From the NCBI GenBank assembly GCA_020091685.1, contig CM034603.1, positions 34,023,696 to 34,087,695 on the forward strand: a DNA stretch of 64,000 nt. The letters run 5' to 3'. The number at the start of each line of letters is the position of its first letter. The stretch's first letter is position 1. The notes beneath the pieces were generated by a model that was not told where the DNA came from, ran no database searches, and saw only the letters and a program-made list of their open reading frames with translations. This document shows positions 33,481 through 45,100 of the stretch, piece after piece. The position numbers were made by a program, and so were the translations under genes. This DNA is from Lutjanus erythropterus (taxonomy: Eukaryota; Chordata; Actinopteri; Lutjaniformes; Lutjanidae).

Positions 33481-35815
33481 TGTAATGTTTTATGTCTTTG
33501 ATGTCCAGTTACATTGATGATGTGGTTATAATGTCCAGAATAGACATTTAATGAGGGACATCCCAATGAAAAAAGGCTGCACTTGATTCACTACTTGAAT
33601 TTTACTACAATAAAACAATTATATTTTATAACATATACAGCAGGCTAGTCTACATATTAAGCAGTGAAGTTGAGAAAAAGATTTTAAAATGCTAAAACAC
33701 ACTGGCAAACTGCATAACAGTTAAAAAAGTTGCAATATTTTCTGTGGTTTTAGTTGATTATTTTACCCCAAAAATCATTTCCATACAGCCATTTGGATCG
33801 TTAAAAAATAGGAATAAAAAGAAACCTATCCTAATATTTACAGTATATTAAAATCAATATAATAAATTAGGCTACAGTGTAAGTACCCAATGAATTCCAC
33901 CTAATTGCAGACACTGAGATGGCAGCTACTGAAATCTTCTAGCTAGTCACTGTCGAGCTCCCAGCGTACCAGGCTTCGAAGGAAATTTGACATAATGGTC
34001 AAACTGTGTAATGAAAACGTCACATGATGCACTGCAGCCCGAAAAGAATTAGCTTACACTGTAAAACACATTGCTGTAAAATGGTGGATACGTGTTTTTG
34101 AGAATATCAGGAACTGATAACATTTGGAAAGTCTCAAAGAACATCAAGAACTCATGCAGAATGCTGAAGATTTGGGCAATTTTAGTCAGCTTCAAGTGCC
34201 ACTGGGCAGCTTTTACAGGAATGAATCATGCCTCGATTCACTTAATTCATCCATTGGTCACCATGAGCAGGGTTAGCAAAGTTTAGCTTCCTCCATTGTA
34301 ATTGGATTGAGCTGCATTACCGCTCCATGCAGTTATGCTGAATAACTAACTGAATTACCAAAAGGTCAGTTCATCCAAATTGATAATTTTTCATTTAGGG
34401 TACAGGTAAGGAAAAAATCAATGAGTAAATTAAGTTTTAGCTTTAAGGCTAGCTGTAGCTAGCTTGATTTTCTTGCTTCAGTAGCCTTTAACAGCAACTT
34501 CTGTAGTCCAGATGTTAAGCTATCCATCAGCAGTGCTGTGTAGTACTGTGTAGTTTTGTTTTGTCTCAGTCTGCAGAAATGATACACTCCTACATTAGAA
34601 TATGCCTTTAATGGTAAAACAGAAGTCAAAAAGTTTCAGGTCAACTTTGACCAAATGTGCACTTTCAACCAGCTGAGAGAGATACCGACAAAATGACAAC
34701 ACATATTGAAAAATGTATCGAAGAGTAATTTCCACTTTTGGTTTTGTTCATGAATAGTTTTATTTTTCGGCTACATTCCGAAGACAAACATGTTGAAAGT
34801 TTAAATGTTTTCTCTGCATCGACAACACAACAAACGCCTGTTTCAAATGCCGTTTAAAGGTTACAGGATTGCAGCGCAGACAAAATGAAAAAAGCTACTG
34901 AAAGCTGAAAGATTACAGATTTTGAATATATATATATATAATATATTTATTAGTAAATCATGAAGTGAGCTTATTTGGGAGATCCATGGGCTTAAAGGGA
35001 ACAGTGCAGGTATCATTTGACATATTTTGACAAATTCAACAATAAAATCATTAGAGATTTGTATAAATGATTTGTTGACACTTAAAATGAGACATTAGAT
35101 CTTTATTTCAGCTTAAACGCCCTCCCTTAAATTGAGGAAGTTTACATTTAAAGTGTCTGAAAAGCAGAAACGGTGGCCTTAATAGGGATTTTTACCCTAC
35201 TGCATTTTGTGTTTGTTGGGAAGTTTGGACTGAACTTCATTTTAAAGAACAAGAAATGCTCCAACACATACGAACCCATAAAGTCTGCAGGTCTAAAATA
35301 ATTCTATTATGTTTTTTTCCCCCTCAAACCCTCTTATTTCTGCTTGTTTTATTGAGAACTGGAAAAAAAGACAAAATCCTAGTGGTGACAGTGAATCTCC
35401 AGGGTGGTAAAGCAAAAATACTCCGTGGCCTTAAGGGCTGGGTGAAAAACAAAACTGAGTAAAATTTAAAATGTCAGTGCGTCCCTTGAAGGTTAAAACA
35501 ATGCTGCTAATATCTGGAAGCTGTTCCACCGTTCTTAAAGATCATGAAGATGACGTGAGCCGTGAATCTGAGCTGCATCCTGCAACAGCGAACTCATGGT
35601 AAGGAGTTAAACTGTGTGATGAACGGACCCGGTTACAAATTAAACCTAAGCTGCTTTAATTCCTTAATTAGAGGTGTGACAGTGACATTGTTCTGGGTTT
35701 CCCTCAGTTCCAGTCCAGCAGTCAAACTGTAAACTTATAGTGTAAAGGTTGCACTGTAGATAACAAAGTAATTTAGCTTTTTTTTGGGTGTGGTTGAGCC
35801 TGTCTGTCTCCACAC
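33481..35815. other. AT-rich intergenic DNA, no gene seen
   Basis: Short chance ORFs only. A small (AT)n tract lies at 34928-34942. No recognisable transposon end. 35500-35700 is slightly more complex. Confidence 0.45.
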
Positions 35816-36500
35816 TTTTTTTTTTCTGAGGCAGTGAAGCAGACAGGCGGCCCCGGCCTGCAGCAGGCAGCGAGCGGCGGAGACGTCCAGCAAAATGGAG
35901 GGAGTCAAACAGAGAGAGGCACCCAGCGTCAACACGCAGACAGACATGAGAGAGAGAGGGAGAGAGGGGGGAGGCTGTCAGGGAGAAGCTTGACCAGCAC
36001 AAAGATACACATGGAATACAAATAATACACAGACTGGACAAACAGCTGGCCAGACAAAGACAGACAGGCGAGTTGACACGCACACGGAGACTGACGGATA
36101 AGATGACATGCAGGCGGGCAGGGTGGAGGGAATCCAGACGTCCATGCAGAGTAGATGGAGGGCAGACAGACCAACGGGCCTCTCCTGCACCACGAGGACA
36201 CTTTTGGCAGTAAAGAGAAGCTAAAGCTAATCCCCCCACTGCATTTAGCCAGTTGGGGCCCTTCAGGAGCAGAGAGAGTGGCTTTACTCTCAACCACGGA
36301 GAGCAGGAAGGAGGGGGAGAAGAGGTCCGGCATTTTCCAGAAGCCAGATAGCATCTGGGTTTTTTTTTTCATTAAGACACAAGGCAGCATTATCATCCAG
36401 AACATCTGAATTTACCCCCATCCAGTATACGCTCCTTCTATCGCAATCATTTCTAATGCACTCCCTCCTCCTCCGCTCCCTCCCACGTCTCCCACTCAAT
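35816..36500. other. GC-richer, purine-rich non-coding block
   Basis: Contains imperfect AGACAGAC and GAGAGAG runs (35920-36130), then complex sequence with AAAGCTAATCCCCCCACTGC at 36220-36239 (TAATCC is an OTX/PITX-type core). Overlapping ORFs in five frames (for example 35664-36293 minus and 35929-36405 minus) contradict each other and have no domain. They reflect low stop density in biased sequence. Confidence 0.3.
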
Positions 36501-36863
36501 CAGACAACCCTGTTTTTATCCCTTACTACCTCCTCCATTGTTCTCAATTTTTTGTCTTTGGCTGTGTTCCTCTCCTGCTCTTGTTTCTTCCTCTTTATTC
36601 CCCTCACTTAAGAGGAGAAACAGCACCATTACGGCACGTGTGTTTTTTTAAAGATCCTCTCAGCTACGTTCTCCACACCACTGTTGGCCTAAATTCTCTC
36701 TGTTGTGAGAACGTGGTAGCTCCTTGCTCCTGGATGTTGCTCATTCCCAGAAGTTTGGACTAATTATTTTGCAGAAACCCACAGCGGTGCATCTGTTTAC
36801 ATCCAGGAAATGAAAAAGCCACTCGAAGAGATCAATTAAAATTCAAAGACATGAAGTTTAATT
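36501..36863. other. Intergenic DNA, no gene seen
   Basis: Pyrimidine-rich start, then ordinary complex sequence. Nothing supported. Confidence 0.35.
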
Positions 36864-36871
36864 GTGTAAAT

Positions 36872-37561
36872 CAAAAGTGCCAAACTCATTTTAGTTCATT
36901 TTAGTTCTCAAGTGGGCCTGACCAGTAAAACTATTGTATAATAACCTAAAAATACCAACACCTCCAAAATTTTTCTCTTTTTTAGCATAAAGAAGTACAC
37001 TCTGAAAATTCTCTACCACAATTAATGAAGCATCCATTCACAAAACAGATGGTAAACAGTCTAAGATGTCTTAAGAAAAATAAGTGCAATTTCAACAATC
37101 TATCCACATTTATTACAGATCACAGTAGATCTACAAATGCACAAAACATTTCTGTGTTTTGGAAGTGAACAACAATACTGTGTTTTACTTCTGTGTCATT
37201 CAAACAACGTGTCGAGATTCAGAAGCTGTTTTAATTTTTCATAAAGCTGCATCACCGCACAGCACCAACTAAAGTCTAGGCGAATGGAAGAAAAGTTATC
37301 CCGTCTTATTTACAGATCAAAGGTTTTGGCAGCGCCTTTGCAACTGGCTTCCACCAGTGTTGTTTTAAAACGGACGTCTGATGCAGAATTTTATGTACTG
37401 AAGCTGCTGATTAACAATATTTACCACAACCTTCATTATCTGGTCTGTTATTAATGACTGCGCTGCATTTCGTAACACTTTTATACAAGTCATCCGGTGG
37501 ACCAGACCGGACTCTTTATCGGGCCGGTTGTGGCCCACCGGCCGTACGTTTGACACCCCTG
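36872..37561. mobile_element. hAT-like non-autonomous element with perfect 8-bp TSD
   Basis: The 690-bp element is flanked by GTGTAAAT at 36864-36871 and again at 37562-37569. The right end in reverse complement is CAGGGGTGTCAAACG; the left is CAAAAGTGCCAAACTC, decayed but clearly related. Internal words (GTGGGCCTGACCAGTAAAA, TTAAGAAAAATAAGTGCAAT) match a hAT family I recognise as common in fish and other vertebrates. There is no transposase frame. Confidence 0.9.
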
Positions 37562-37569
37562 GTGTAAAT

Positions 37570-38699
37570 GGTGTTGAAACCATGTAATGTGTGGGCCGGT
37601 TTACTGTCTCTCATTGTGTTAATATCATCTGCACCTTAAAACAATGATGCCATTCATACACTAAGTCTGCCTGACAACAAGCAAGGATCACCAAATTATT
37701 TACATTATCATTGGATGTTCATTGAAAATATTAAGTGAAGAATAATACTGAATGTTATTAAACAATATCTCAAAAAATAGGTTGCTCTGTTGGTAAAAAT
37801 TATAAGTTTTATTGTGGGCTGATTCTAAATTTCCGAAACATATTAGCTAACATGAGCTAGGTAGGCTTGTTTCTAAAAAATGTCTGAAGAAAATTCGAGA
37901 CTCTCCAGGACTAGCTGACAGCGATGGAACGAATATACGGCCACTGGCTGAGTCCATCGTTGGGTTTTTGTGGTGATTTTTTGTGGTTTGCACGAGTGAC
38001 AGGTGCTGCTCAGACACGTATTCAGCGGCACAGTAAACACCCACTGAGCTGAAGGACAAGTGAAGGTAAATCAGCCTGTAGAGCCTGAATATTTTCACAT
38101 CTAACAGTGGTGCATTCAGGGTTAAAGATTAAGTTGAGTTGGAGTTGGAGTTTTTTAATTTTAATGTTATGTTGTTTCTGTCAGTCGAGTTTAAACGGTT
38201 TAAAAGTGTTTGACATGGCAATTAAAGCTTGTGTCTGTTTGGTGAAAGAAGGTGATTGGTTGTATTTTTCTGTCTAACGAGGTAAACACTCGGTTACGTG
38301 GCCTCTCTCACTCTGACATGATGCATGTTGGCCTCCACTTTTTCCACAGACCTTTTTTCACAACAGCCATTTTGACTTGACACAGTAGGCTAAACACAGG
38401 TGTTACAAATGATACTAATTAAGGCCCCATTCCATTTAGGTCAAACAGAATCAGGGTGCTGACACCTCTCACAGGAAAGGCTCTGCAACACTACATGCAA
38501 CACCTGTTCTTAAGGTATTATTTCATATAAATGTGGCTGAGGTGAAAATGATCTGTTGTGTTAGGGGCTATGTTTTTGTTTGGCGCAGTGATATGCTGTT
38601 ATGCGGTCACAGGTGTGTGTGTCTTTTTTGTGAAGTGAAACATCAACTGGCTTTAACGTTCAGGCCTCTGTGCTTTATAATTTCCAGTTTCCTGTTTCT
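37570..38699. other. Intergenic DNA, no gene seen
   Basis: Chance ORFs at 37847-38098 and 38533-38769. No domain, no splice context, no recognised repeat. Confidence 0.4.
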
Positions 38700-39030
38700 C
38701 CACTATATAAACGCCTCCTCTGCGGCAGTTCGGCTGCTCGTGTTTCTCCCAGTAATTATACTCCTCTGATTAAGTGCGTGAGTGAATAATGCAACCAGCT
38801 GGAGGAGTCCTCTCAGATGCCTGCGTGCCTTTTTCTTTTTTAAATCTTTTTTTTTTTCTGTCTTGCTGGTAGGCTGTGGTAAGCCTGGGTCTCCCCCCGC
38901 CGTGTGACCCGCGGGTGACGGGGAAACCTGCCATCCATGTGCCCGGAAACCCTCGACGCCAACACGGCAGCAGGAGCTAAAAATAGTCCGCTGGTGATAA
39001 ATAATAAAACCTCTCCCCATATGCCGAGAG
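38700..39030. other. Candidate regulatory block with MEF2-type site
   Basis: GC-richer complex sequence, with CTATATAAACG near 38703, CAGTAATTATAC and CTGATTAAGTG, and a perfect MEF2 consensus CTAAAAATAG at 38977-38986 followed by GATAAATAATAAAAC. No gene start is supported downstream of the TATA-like word. Regulatory function is inferred. Confidence 0.25.
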
Positions 39031-39241
39031 TCCCTCCACTTTTCCTCCTGATTTCAGTCTAATTGTATGACTTAATCTGAATAGGATACGTGTTTTAAAT
39101 TAAATATAAGTGTTCGTGATATTTTGAGAACGAGAAATTGATATTTAGCCATTATAGATATACGCCTAAAAACTTAAGTAAATGTGCACAAGCATTATTT
39201 ATTACTCAGGTGTTTATTTTATTTATGTTAATATGTTACTA

Positions 39242-39296
39242 GCCTGAGGAAGATGAGTTTCCCTGTGGGGACAATAAAGGACATCTATCTATTATT
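39242..39296 (+). repeat. 3' tail of a LINE-type retroposon
   Basis: GATGAGTTTCCCTGTGGGGA followed by CAATAAAGGACATCTATCTAT. A conserved tail with TTTCCCT..GGGGA..CAATAAAG and terminal ATCTATCT repeats is typical of fish LINE 3' ends. Only the tail is present, as usual for 5'-truncated copies. Confidence 0.6.
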
Positions 39297-39817
39297 ATAC
39301 ACACCATCATGTATGCACGTCTATAGCCTGTTTAAATCCACTTTTAAGACCTCTAACAAATAAATATTAAAGGCCTATTGCCCATTAAATGGTAACGGGT
39401 CTGAAATCATACATTTAAATGACAAAGAGCTCTGACACACAGGCCTGCATTGGTAATAATAGCCGTGAAAACGTCGTATATTCTCAAACTAAATGCCATT
39501 ACAGGTTTATTACTGTCGGTTTATTACTGAACACTCTCTCCCATCAGCATCCTCATATCCCTCTCATTCTCTAGTCTACAATATAATTATACACTCTATA
39601 ATTCTGCATGTTTTCTCCCTGCATCATCTGTTTAAAAAAAAGAAAAAAGAAAGAAATGCTGCTAAATCAAAGAAAGCGGTACCGTCCTGTCCTGTGTGCA
39701 GAAAATGACACGGCGCTCCCCTTTTCTCTGTTTCTCCTGGCTGTCTGGTCACGATTCAAAGCCCTCACAGCGGGGAGCTTTGTGTTGATGCTGCTGCAGC
39801 TTAAGTCCGCATGGGAA

Positions 39818-39838
39818 CCCCCCCCCCCCCCCCCCCCC
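39818..39838. repeat. Run of 21 C
   Basis: Uninterrupted C homopolymer within C/T-rich DNA (39810-39960). Such runs are difficult to sequence, so the length may be inexact. The many proline- and glycine-rich ORFs around it on both strands are artefacts. Confidence 0.85.
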
Positions 39839-39959
39839 AACATACAACCCCCCTCCTCCTCTTCCCCTTTCTCCTCTCCTCTTCCATCTCTCGCCCTCCT
39901 CTTCATACCCCTGCTGCTCCTCTTCCTCTTCCCTGTCTCTCCTCCACCCACCCACGCAC

Positions 39960-40200
39960 GGCTCTCCACGACCGAGGGGCTAAAAATAGCATCAGGAATC
40001 CCCGCATCAATTCAGAGAGAGGAGGAGGAGGAGGAGGAGAGAGGAGGGAGGGGAGGAAGAGAGGGGTGAGGAGGGAGACGTCAGCACACACACAAGGTCA
40101 TAAAACCCCCCTCCAGAGCTCCTCTTGATTTGTCACAGCTCCCATCAGCGTTTTTTATTTTATTTTACTCCGGGAGACCCTCCACACCGTGTCCGATTTT
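39960..40200. other. Candidate regulatory block with second MEF2-type site
   Basis: CTAAAAATAG, a perfect MEF2 consensus, lies at 39980-39989, followed by a GAGGAGG run (about 40016-40065), GACGTCAGC (CRE-like, 40078-40086) and complex sequence. No gene. Inferred from motif content. Confidence 0.25.
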
Positions 40201-41071
40201 ATTTTTATCGCGCTGAATTGATAAAAGTCCAAATTGTATCGATCCCCCCCCCATCACTCCTATTGTAAATCACATTAAACGCCCCCCCTCCTCCTGTAAT
40301 TAATTTCATGACACAGAGGTGGGAATTAGATTTCACTGAAAAAAAAAACAATAAAACAAAAATAAAACCGAGAACAAACAGGTGGAGGAGAAGAGGAGGG
40401 TAAAAATACACGAAGAGAGAAGAGGGAGCAGCCAATAGCTGTAACAATAAGCTGAGCATGTGCTTGCAAAAAAAAAAAAAATCAGAGCGTGTATTCCCCA
40501 TGATTCCATGCTACAAGCAGACAGGAGGCTGCAATGACTGGGAGAGCCCCCATTCTTAGCAGGAGACTATTGATTTTCCTGCTGTCATTTATAATCATCG
40601 CTGATGTGTCTTCTGCAAGGGGAGAGCCTGCATGTGCAGCCTCCTCCATCAGATAAAAGGTATGTCCTCTCCTTTCCTCATTACCTTCACCCTCTCTCCT
40701 ATCAGTATTAGTTAGAAAAGAAGGGTGTGAAAGAGATTGCATGATGAAATTGCAATTGCAGGGTCTAATATCTGTGGCTAATAAGCTTTATAGCCCACTT
40801 CATTTGCATTTTCACACCTGACAGCACTAGTGCATTAGTTTTTTTTTTTTTTTGTTGTTGTTGCAGGGATGAATTTTCTTATCTGACATAGCTGCATCTT
40901 GTGGGAGCAGAAATGTCTGTGTTACTGGTGTGCAGTGTGTGGAATTTAAAGGGCGATTCCCTGTGTTTAGATCAGTCTGATCATGCGAAGGTTGCCTGTT
41001 TGTGGAGTGTTTGAAATGTTTTTGTCTTCGTGCAGATGGCGTGAGGTGATCAATATGTGTAAGAAAGACAT
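40201..41071. other. Complex non-coding DNA
   Basis: 40440-40700 is complex and repeat-free apart from short A runs, with CTGCTGTCATTTATAATCATC. It may be conserved regulatory DNA. The remainder shows nothing supported. Confidence 0.25.
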
Positions 41072-41345
41072 TTAAAGGGATAGTTCACACTGGAAATAAA
41101 AAAAAAAGCAAAAAAAAAAGCATTGTTCTCTGATTGAAGAGAGTGTCTCTCCACTTTGAGGTTGCTCAGAATCACGTGTCGATCAAAAGGAAAACCAGTG
41201 GTTACACTCTCTGTGCATATGTGACGTATAGCTGAAAAAAACATATTTTTTCTCTTATCTGTAGTGCTATTCATCCGTCTATTTTGGTGTGAGTTGCAGA
41301 GTTTTGGAGATATCAACCGTAGAAACGTCAAGATAATGGAACAGA
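41072..41345 (+). repeat. Family A element, partial
   Basis: Begins TTAAAGGGATAGTTCAC. It later has GTAGTGCTATTCATCCGTC and GTTGCAGAGTTTTGGAGATATC, matching family A. About 90 bp of different sequence lies between the end and the next family words, so this copy is rearranged. Confidence 0.65.
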
Positions 41346-41739
41346 GTTTGATGATCAGATTTATGAAATTAAAAGCAGCAACATTTCCAGTTTGGTGGTC
41401 AGTATATCATCAAAATATCTAATGTTATCTATGAAATAAAAAAGTTTCATGTATTTTGACCATGCTAACTGTTGGACTGTAATAAACTCTGTTGCAGGTC
41501 CAGTGATAATGCTGGGGACTAAGTAACTTCATAAACCGTGGCAGAAATTTTACACTCCCACAGTCTTCTCCATCCTCTCCAGTTTTTAATATTAAATAAT
41601 GCAAGATTAGATGAAATACTCGGATTAACTGATTCTCAAGGCTTGCCTCATTTTTGTGTTTCATCTCAAAAAACATTGTTGGAATAGTAAAATGGCTGCT
41701 CCTCGTCCAGTCTGGTCCAGTCTTCTTTAATGCACAGTT

Positions 41740-41835
41740 AATAAAAACAGGGACCTTTCCGGGGACTGCTGCAGCCGCTGACAGGCCACCAAAAACAAGG
41801 ACTGTCCCTGGAAATTAAGGTTGTCTGGTCACCCT
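41740..41835 (-). repeat. Family E end
   Basis: AAACAGGGACCTTTCCGGGG then GGACTGTCCCTGG and GTCTGGTCACCCT: a solo right end of the AGGGTGACC family. Confidence 0.55.
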
Positions 41836-42659
41836 AGGTTAGACAAATATATCAGCTTGTCGGTGATTGTCTGGGTCCATCACCCGTTGTTTTTTTTTTA
41901 GGTAACTTTTCCTTTTTATTTAGCTGATTTGATGGTCTTCAGAGCGACGCCCTCTCATTCAGTGGCTCAGTACACACCCACTGAGCCAGAGGATGAGCAA
42001 GAGGCTGCCGAGTCAGGAAATTAAGGATTTATTTCAACCAAACCAGGGCTGGTGATTGTTGGAATGGTGGGAAGCCTGACCGAGACGGCCTCTGTTCTTA
42101 GGAGGGAGGAGAATATTGATTTTCCTGCTGTCATGAGTGAGTTTTATTTTGTTTTTCTGTTGAGTTTGAAGGCAGTGTGTCTCACAATGAGCGAGCAAGA
42201 CATCTTAGTTCGGTAAGAAGGAGAAACTCAGATTTCTTTTCTGTTCAATAAGGAAAATAAGTGTAAGAATATTTCCTTTCTGATGATTGGCTGACGGTGG
42301 CCAGTTGGAGAACATCAACATCAAATTAAACACAGGGTTGTAGTCCCTCCATGCTACACATACATACAACATATATACAGATAATTAATTATATTCACAG
42401 TATAATAGGATAAAATATAGAACAAAATAAACTAAAATAACACTCAGGAAATAATTCTGTTGCGCATTTTCTGAATTTGCTTGAGGTTGGATGTAAACAG
42501 CAGCAACAAAATGATGATAATATGGTCAACATCTTCACATAAAAAGTTTACCATCTGAGAAACATCGATGAAACAAAGAGTCCTCCTCCCCTCGTCTTGC
42601 GTGTTGCGGCCCGTCAGCTCAGAACTGGTCCTCCTGCCAAGTTTAAATCTAGATAACAC
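41836..42659. other. Intergenic DNA, no gene seen
   Basis: 42075-42140 repeats part of the 40520-40590 sequence: both carry a purine-rich AGGAG word followed by ATTGATTTTCCTGCTGTCAT. The meaning of this short similarity is unclear. No gene. Confidence 0.35.
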
Positions 42660-42897
42660 TCAGCTTGTGGTGCACAAAGTGCAACAAAAGGTTATTTCTA
42701 TGGTAGAAAGTAAATAGAGAAAGAAAATGCGGTTTAGTTCTTCCAGAGTGCCATCTTTAAATTCAAGAGGCAGACATCTGTAGGGCCGATATCTCCAAAA
42801 CCTGGCAACTCACGTCAAAACTATCTAGATGCATAAAAAGCACTACGGGCCAGAGGAAAAATACATATTTTTGATTTTGTGATGAACTTTGCCTTTA
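42660..42897 (-). repeat. Family A element, right arm
   Basis: Reverse-complement family A words: GGCAGACATCTGTAGGGCCG, GATATCTCCAAAACCTGGCA, CTATCTAGATGCATAAA, ending in GATGAACTTTGCCTTTA. The loop word CTTGTGGTGCACAAAG precedes it. Confidence 0.75.
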
Positions 42898-43684
42898 AGT
42901 GTGTGGTCTTCTTGAGACGGTTTGTAGAGGATGTCACAGAGGGGTGTACAGTCCACGTGTGCCTGCTGGTGGTGAATATGGGGGGTCAGTTGGTCACCTC
43001 CTTTGTGTTTGTTGCTGCTCTGATGATGAGACGGAGGCCCGAGCCTTTGAACCTTTGCATTAGTGATGAGCTTTCTCCTCTCTTTATCTCTCATCACCAT
43101 ATTTTACAACTGGGCAAACTGATGAGCCTCTCTTGTCAAACGCTGGTCCCATCCGCCCACGCAGGTATGCACACGTGTTCACACACACACACACACACCC
43201 TGGGGCACACGTTTTGAACACACACACATCATCTTTACACCTATATGCAGGGGCACACACCGTATCTCTCATACACACACGCACAGAGGCCGGACTGCAT
43301 CATAAATGAACCCCTGCTCTGTTTTTTCCTCTTTCTCTTTGTCCTCTTCACTTCCCCTCATCATGAGCTGCTCCATTTAATGCGGTGACATCATTGTGCC
43401 GCGTGAACAGAGGTTGATGGTCCGATGCTTGTGCCAAGGCCGCGCTGGAGAGGAGGTGTTTGTTGTTGCGTCGCGAGAAGGCATTGTGTGCTTGTGCAAC
43501 CAGCAGCGGCAGCAGACAAAACACAGAGACACGTCTGTCACCGCTGCATTGACACGGCTGCACGTTGATTAGAGGTAGGACAGAGTGTGACGTGCAGCGT
43601 TTTAAAGCTAGTGAGATAACGTCTCAGGTTGAGATGAATGAAACTGGGAACTATCAAATGAAAAACAAATCTTTGAAAGAGCTT
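42898..43684. other. Intergenic DNA, candidate regulatory block
   Basis: CA-rich imperfect repeats lie at 43170-43275. 43330-43580 is complex (CCATTTAATGCGGTGACATC) and might be conserved regulatory DNA. No supported gene. Confidence 0.25.
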
Positions 43685-43960
43685 TAAAGGTACACTCCAC
43701 CTCAAAATCAAAAATACATTTTATTCCTCTGGTTTGTTGTGCTCTTCATCCATCTAGATTGTTTTGGCGTGAGTTGCAGATGTTTGAGATATCGGCTGTA
43801 GAGTCTTCTCTCCAATACAATCATCAAAAAACTCACCAGCAACGTCTCTTTCCAAAAATCCTGACACAGTTACTCAAGATAATCCACAGATCTTGTTGTG
43901 AGCAGTTTTATGTAGGAACTACTTTCTCTCTACAGTAGAATCTATGGGAACTATTTTCTT
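43685..43960 (+). repeat. Family A element, left half
   Basis: Begins TAAAGGTACACTCCACC. It contains CATCCATCTAGATTGTTTTG, GAGATATCGGCTGTAGAG, GATAATCCACAGATCTTG and AGGAACTACTTTCTCTC. It runs into AACCTAACCAAGTAG repeats from about 43977. Confidence 0.75.
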
Positions 43961-43976
43961 TCAACCACGATCTTTC

Positions 43977-44600
43977 CTTAACCTAACCAAGTAGTTTTGT
44001 TGCCTTAACTTAACTAAGTAGTTTAGCTTATTTGTTATTCTTTATACTAGAAAGAACTTTCTTACAAGAAACTACTAACAACAAGCTCTGTCTTGGTCTC
44101 ATTATTAGAATATGTGTATAAAGGGTGTTTATGTCTCAGCATGAAAGAGACAAGCACCCTGGTGTTCGTAGTCAATGATGCTATTTGCACCTGTGTGGCA
44201 ATGTGGCAATTTAATTTCTATTTCTATTTGCACTTCAATCTGGATAGGCACACGGCAACTGTTCAGCTATTCACACCCGACCTGTCAGAAAGTGGGGCTC
44301 AGGTTTAGGCAACAAAACTATTTGGTTGTATTTAGGCAGTAGAACTACTTGGCTAGGTTAGGGCAACAAAACTACTTTGTTAGATTTAGACAACAAAACT
44401 GCTTGGTTGGGTTTAAGCCAATAGTAGCCAGTAGCCAATGGGGTTGTATACACCTGGGTGTAAATAGTCACATTGGCTACTCCAACCTAGGTGCAAATAG
44501 CATCTGCCATTTAATTTACAAATGGCAAACATAATCTTTTCCTTTACCTAACCAAGTCATGTTGTTTCCTAAACGTAACCAAACTGTGACTCAGAATTAA
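43977..44600. repeat. 27-bp tandem repeats with inverted flanking copies
   Basis: Four head-to-tail units of exactly 27 bp start at 44304, 44331, 44358 and 44385 (unit like TTTAGGCAACAAAACTACTT then GGTTAGG). Reverse-complement units with the same period occur at about 43980-44035 (ACCAAGTAGTTTTGTTGCC) and a fragment at 44550-44590. The overall inverted arrangement suggests a transposon containing tandem units. The ORFs at 44093-44534 reflect the codon-multiple period and are rejected. Confidence 0.8.
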
Positions 44601-45040
44601 AAATTAAAAGTAAGCTAAGTCTAAAGTTTTTCTTTCTCTGCTACTGTTTTCTTCTTGCTAAATATTTTTGTCATTCTTGTGGAAATAATTGCCACTGACA
44701 ATAAGATTTTCCTCGTATTGTCATCCGTAATCTCGTAATTAAAAACCAGAGCAAATCTAATATTACAGTAAATTAATAGAGTGGTGCTGTGATAGCCTTT
44801 TCTGCACCGTGCTGAGGAAGGAAACAACCATAACAAGGTGGTGGTATCTGTGTGTGTGTGTGTGTGTGTGGTGGGTGGTGGGTGGTCGGGTGTTTAGTGT
44901 GGACTAAGGTGACTAATTGCCCTCTTGTTCATCCTCTGAGATGGATGAGAACACTCACCCCTCTGCTCCTCTAAGCTTATGGCCGCGTGTCAGGATTACC
45001 CAGGATGCTTCTTGAGTATCCCCTCATTCCTTCGATGGGA
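44601..45040. other. Intergenic DNA, short (GT)n
   Basis: A short GT run lies at 44850-44870. Otherwise nothing supported. Confidence 0.4.
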
Positions 45041-45100
45041 TCTCATCTCATCTCATCTCATCTCATCTCATCTCATCTCATCTCATCTCATCTCATCTCG
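45041..45100. repeat. Pentanucleotide (TCTCA)12 microsatellite
   Basis: Twelve tandem TCTCA units; the last is TCTCG. The ORFs crossing it (44979-45284) encode a repeating SHLI-type peptide and are artefacts. Confidence 0.97.

Noticed and set aside
35664-36405. Overlapping long minus ORFs of 209 and 158 codons
   Set aside because: They use different frames of the same purine/pyrimidine-biased DNA, have Cys/Leu/Ser-rich composition, and match no family.
38700-38715. TATA-like word CTATATAAACG
   Set aside because: No gene start or supported exon follows, so it is not called a promoter.
39608-40128. Proline- and glycine-rich ORFs in several frames
   Set aside because: Produced by the C run and the C/T and GAG repeats; all frames are open at once.
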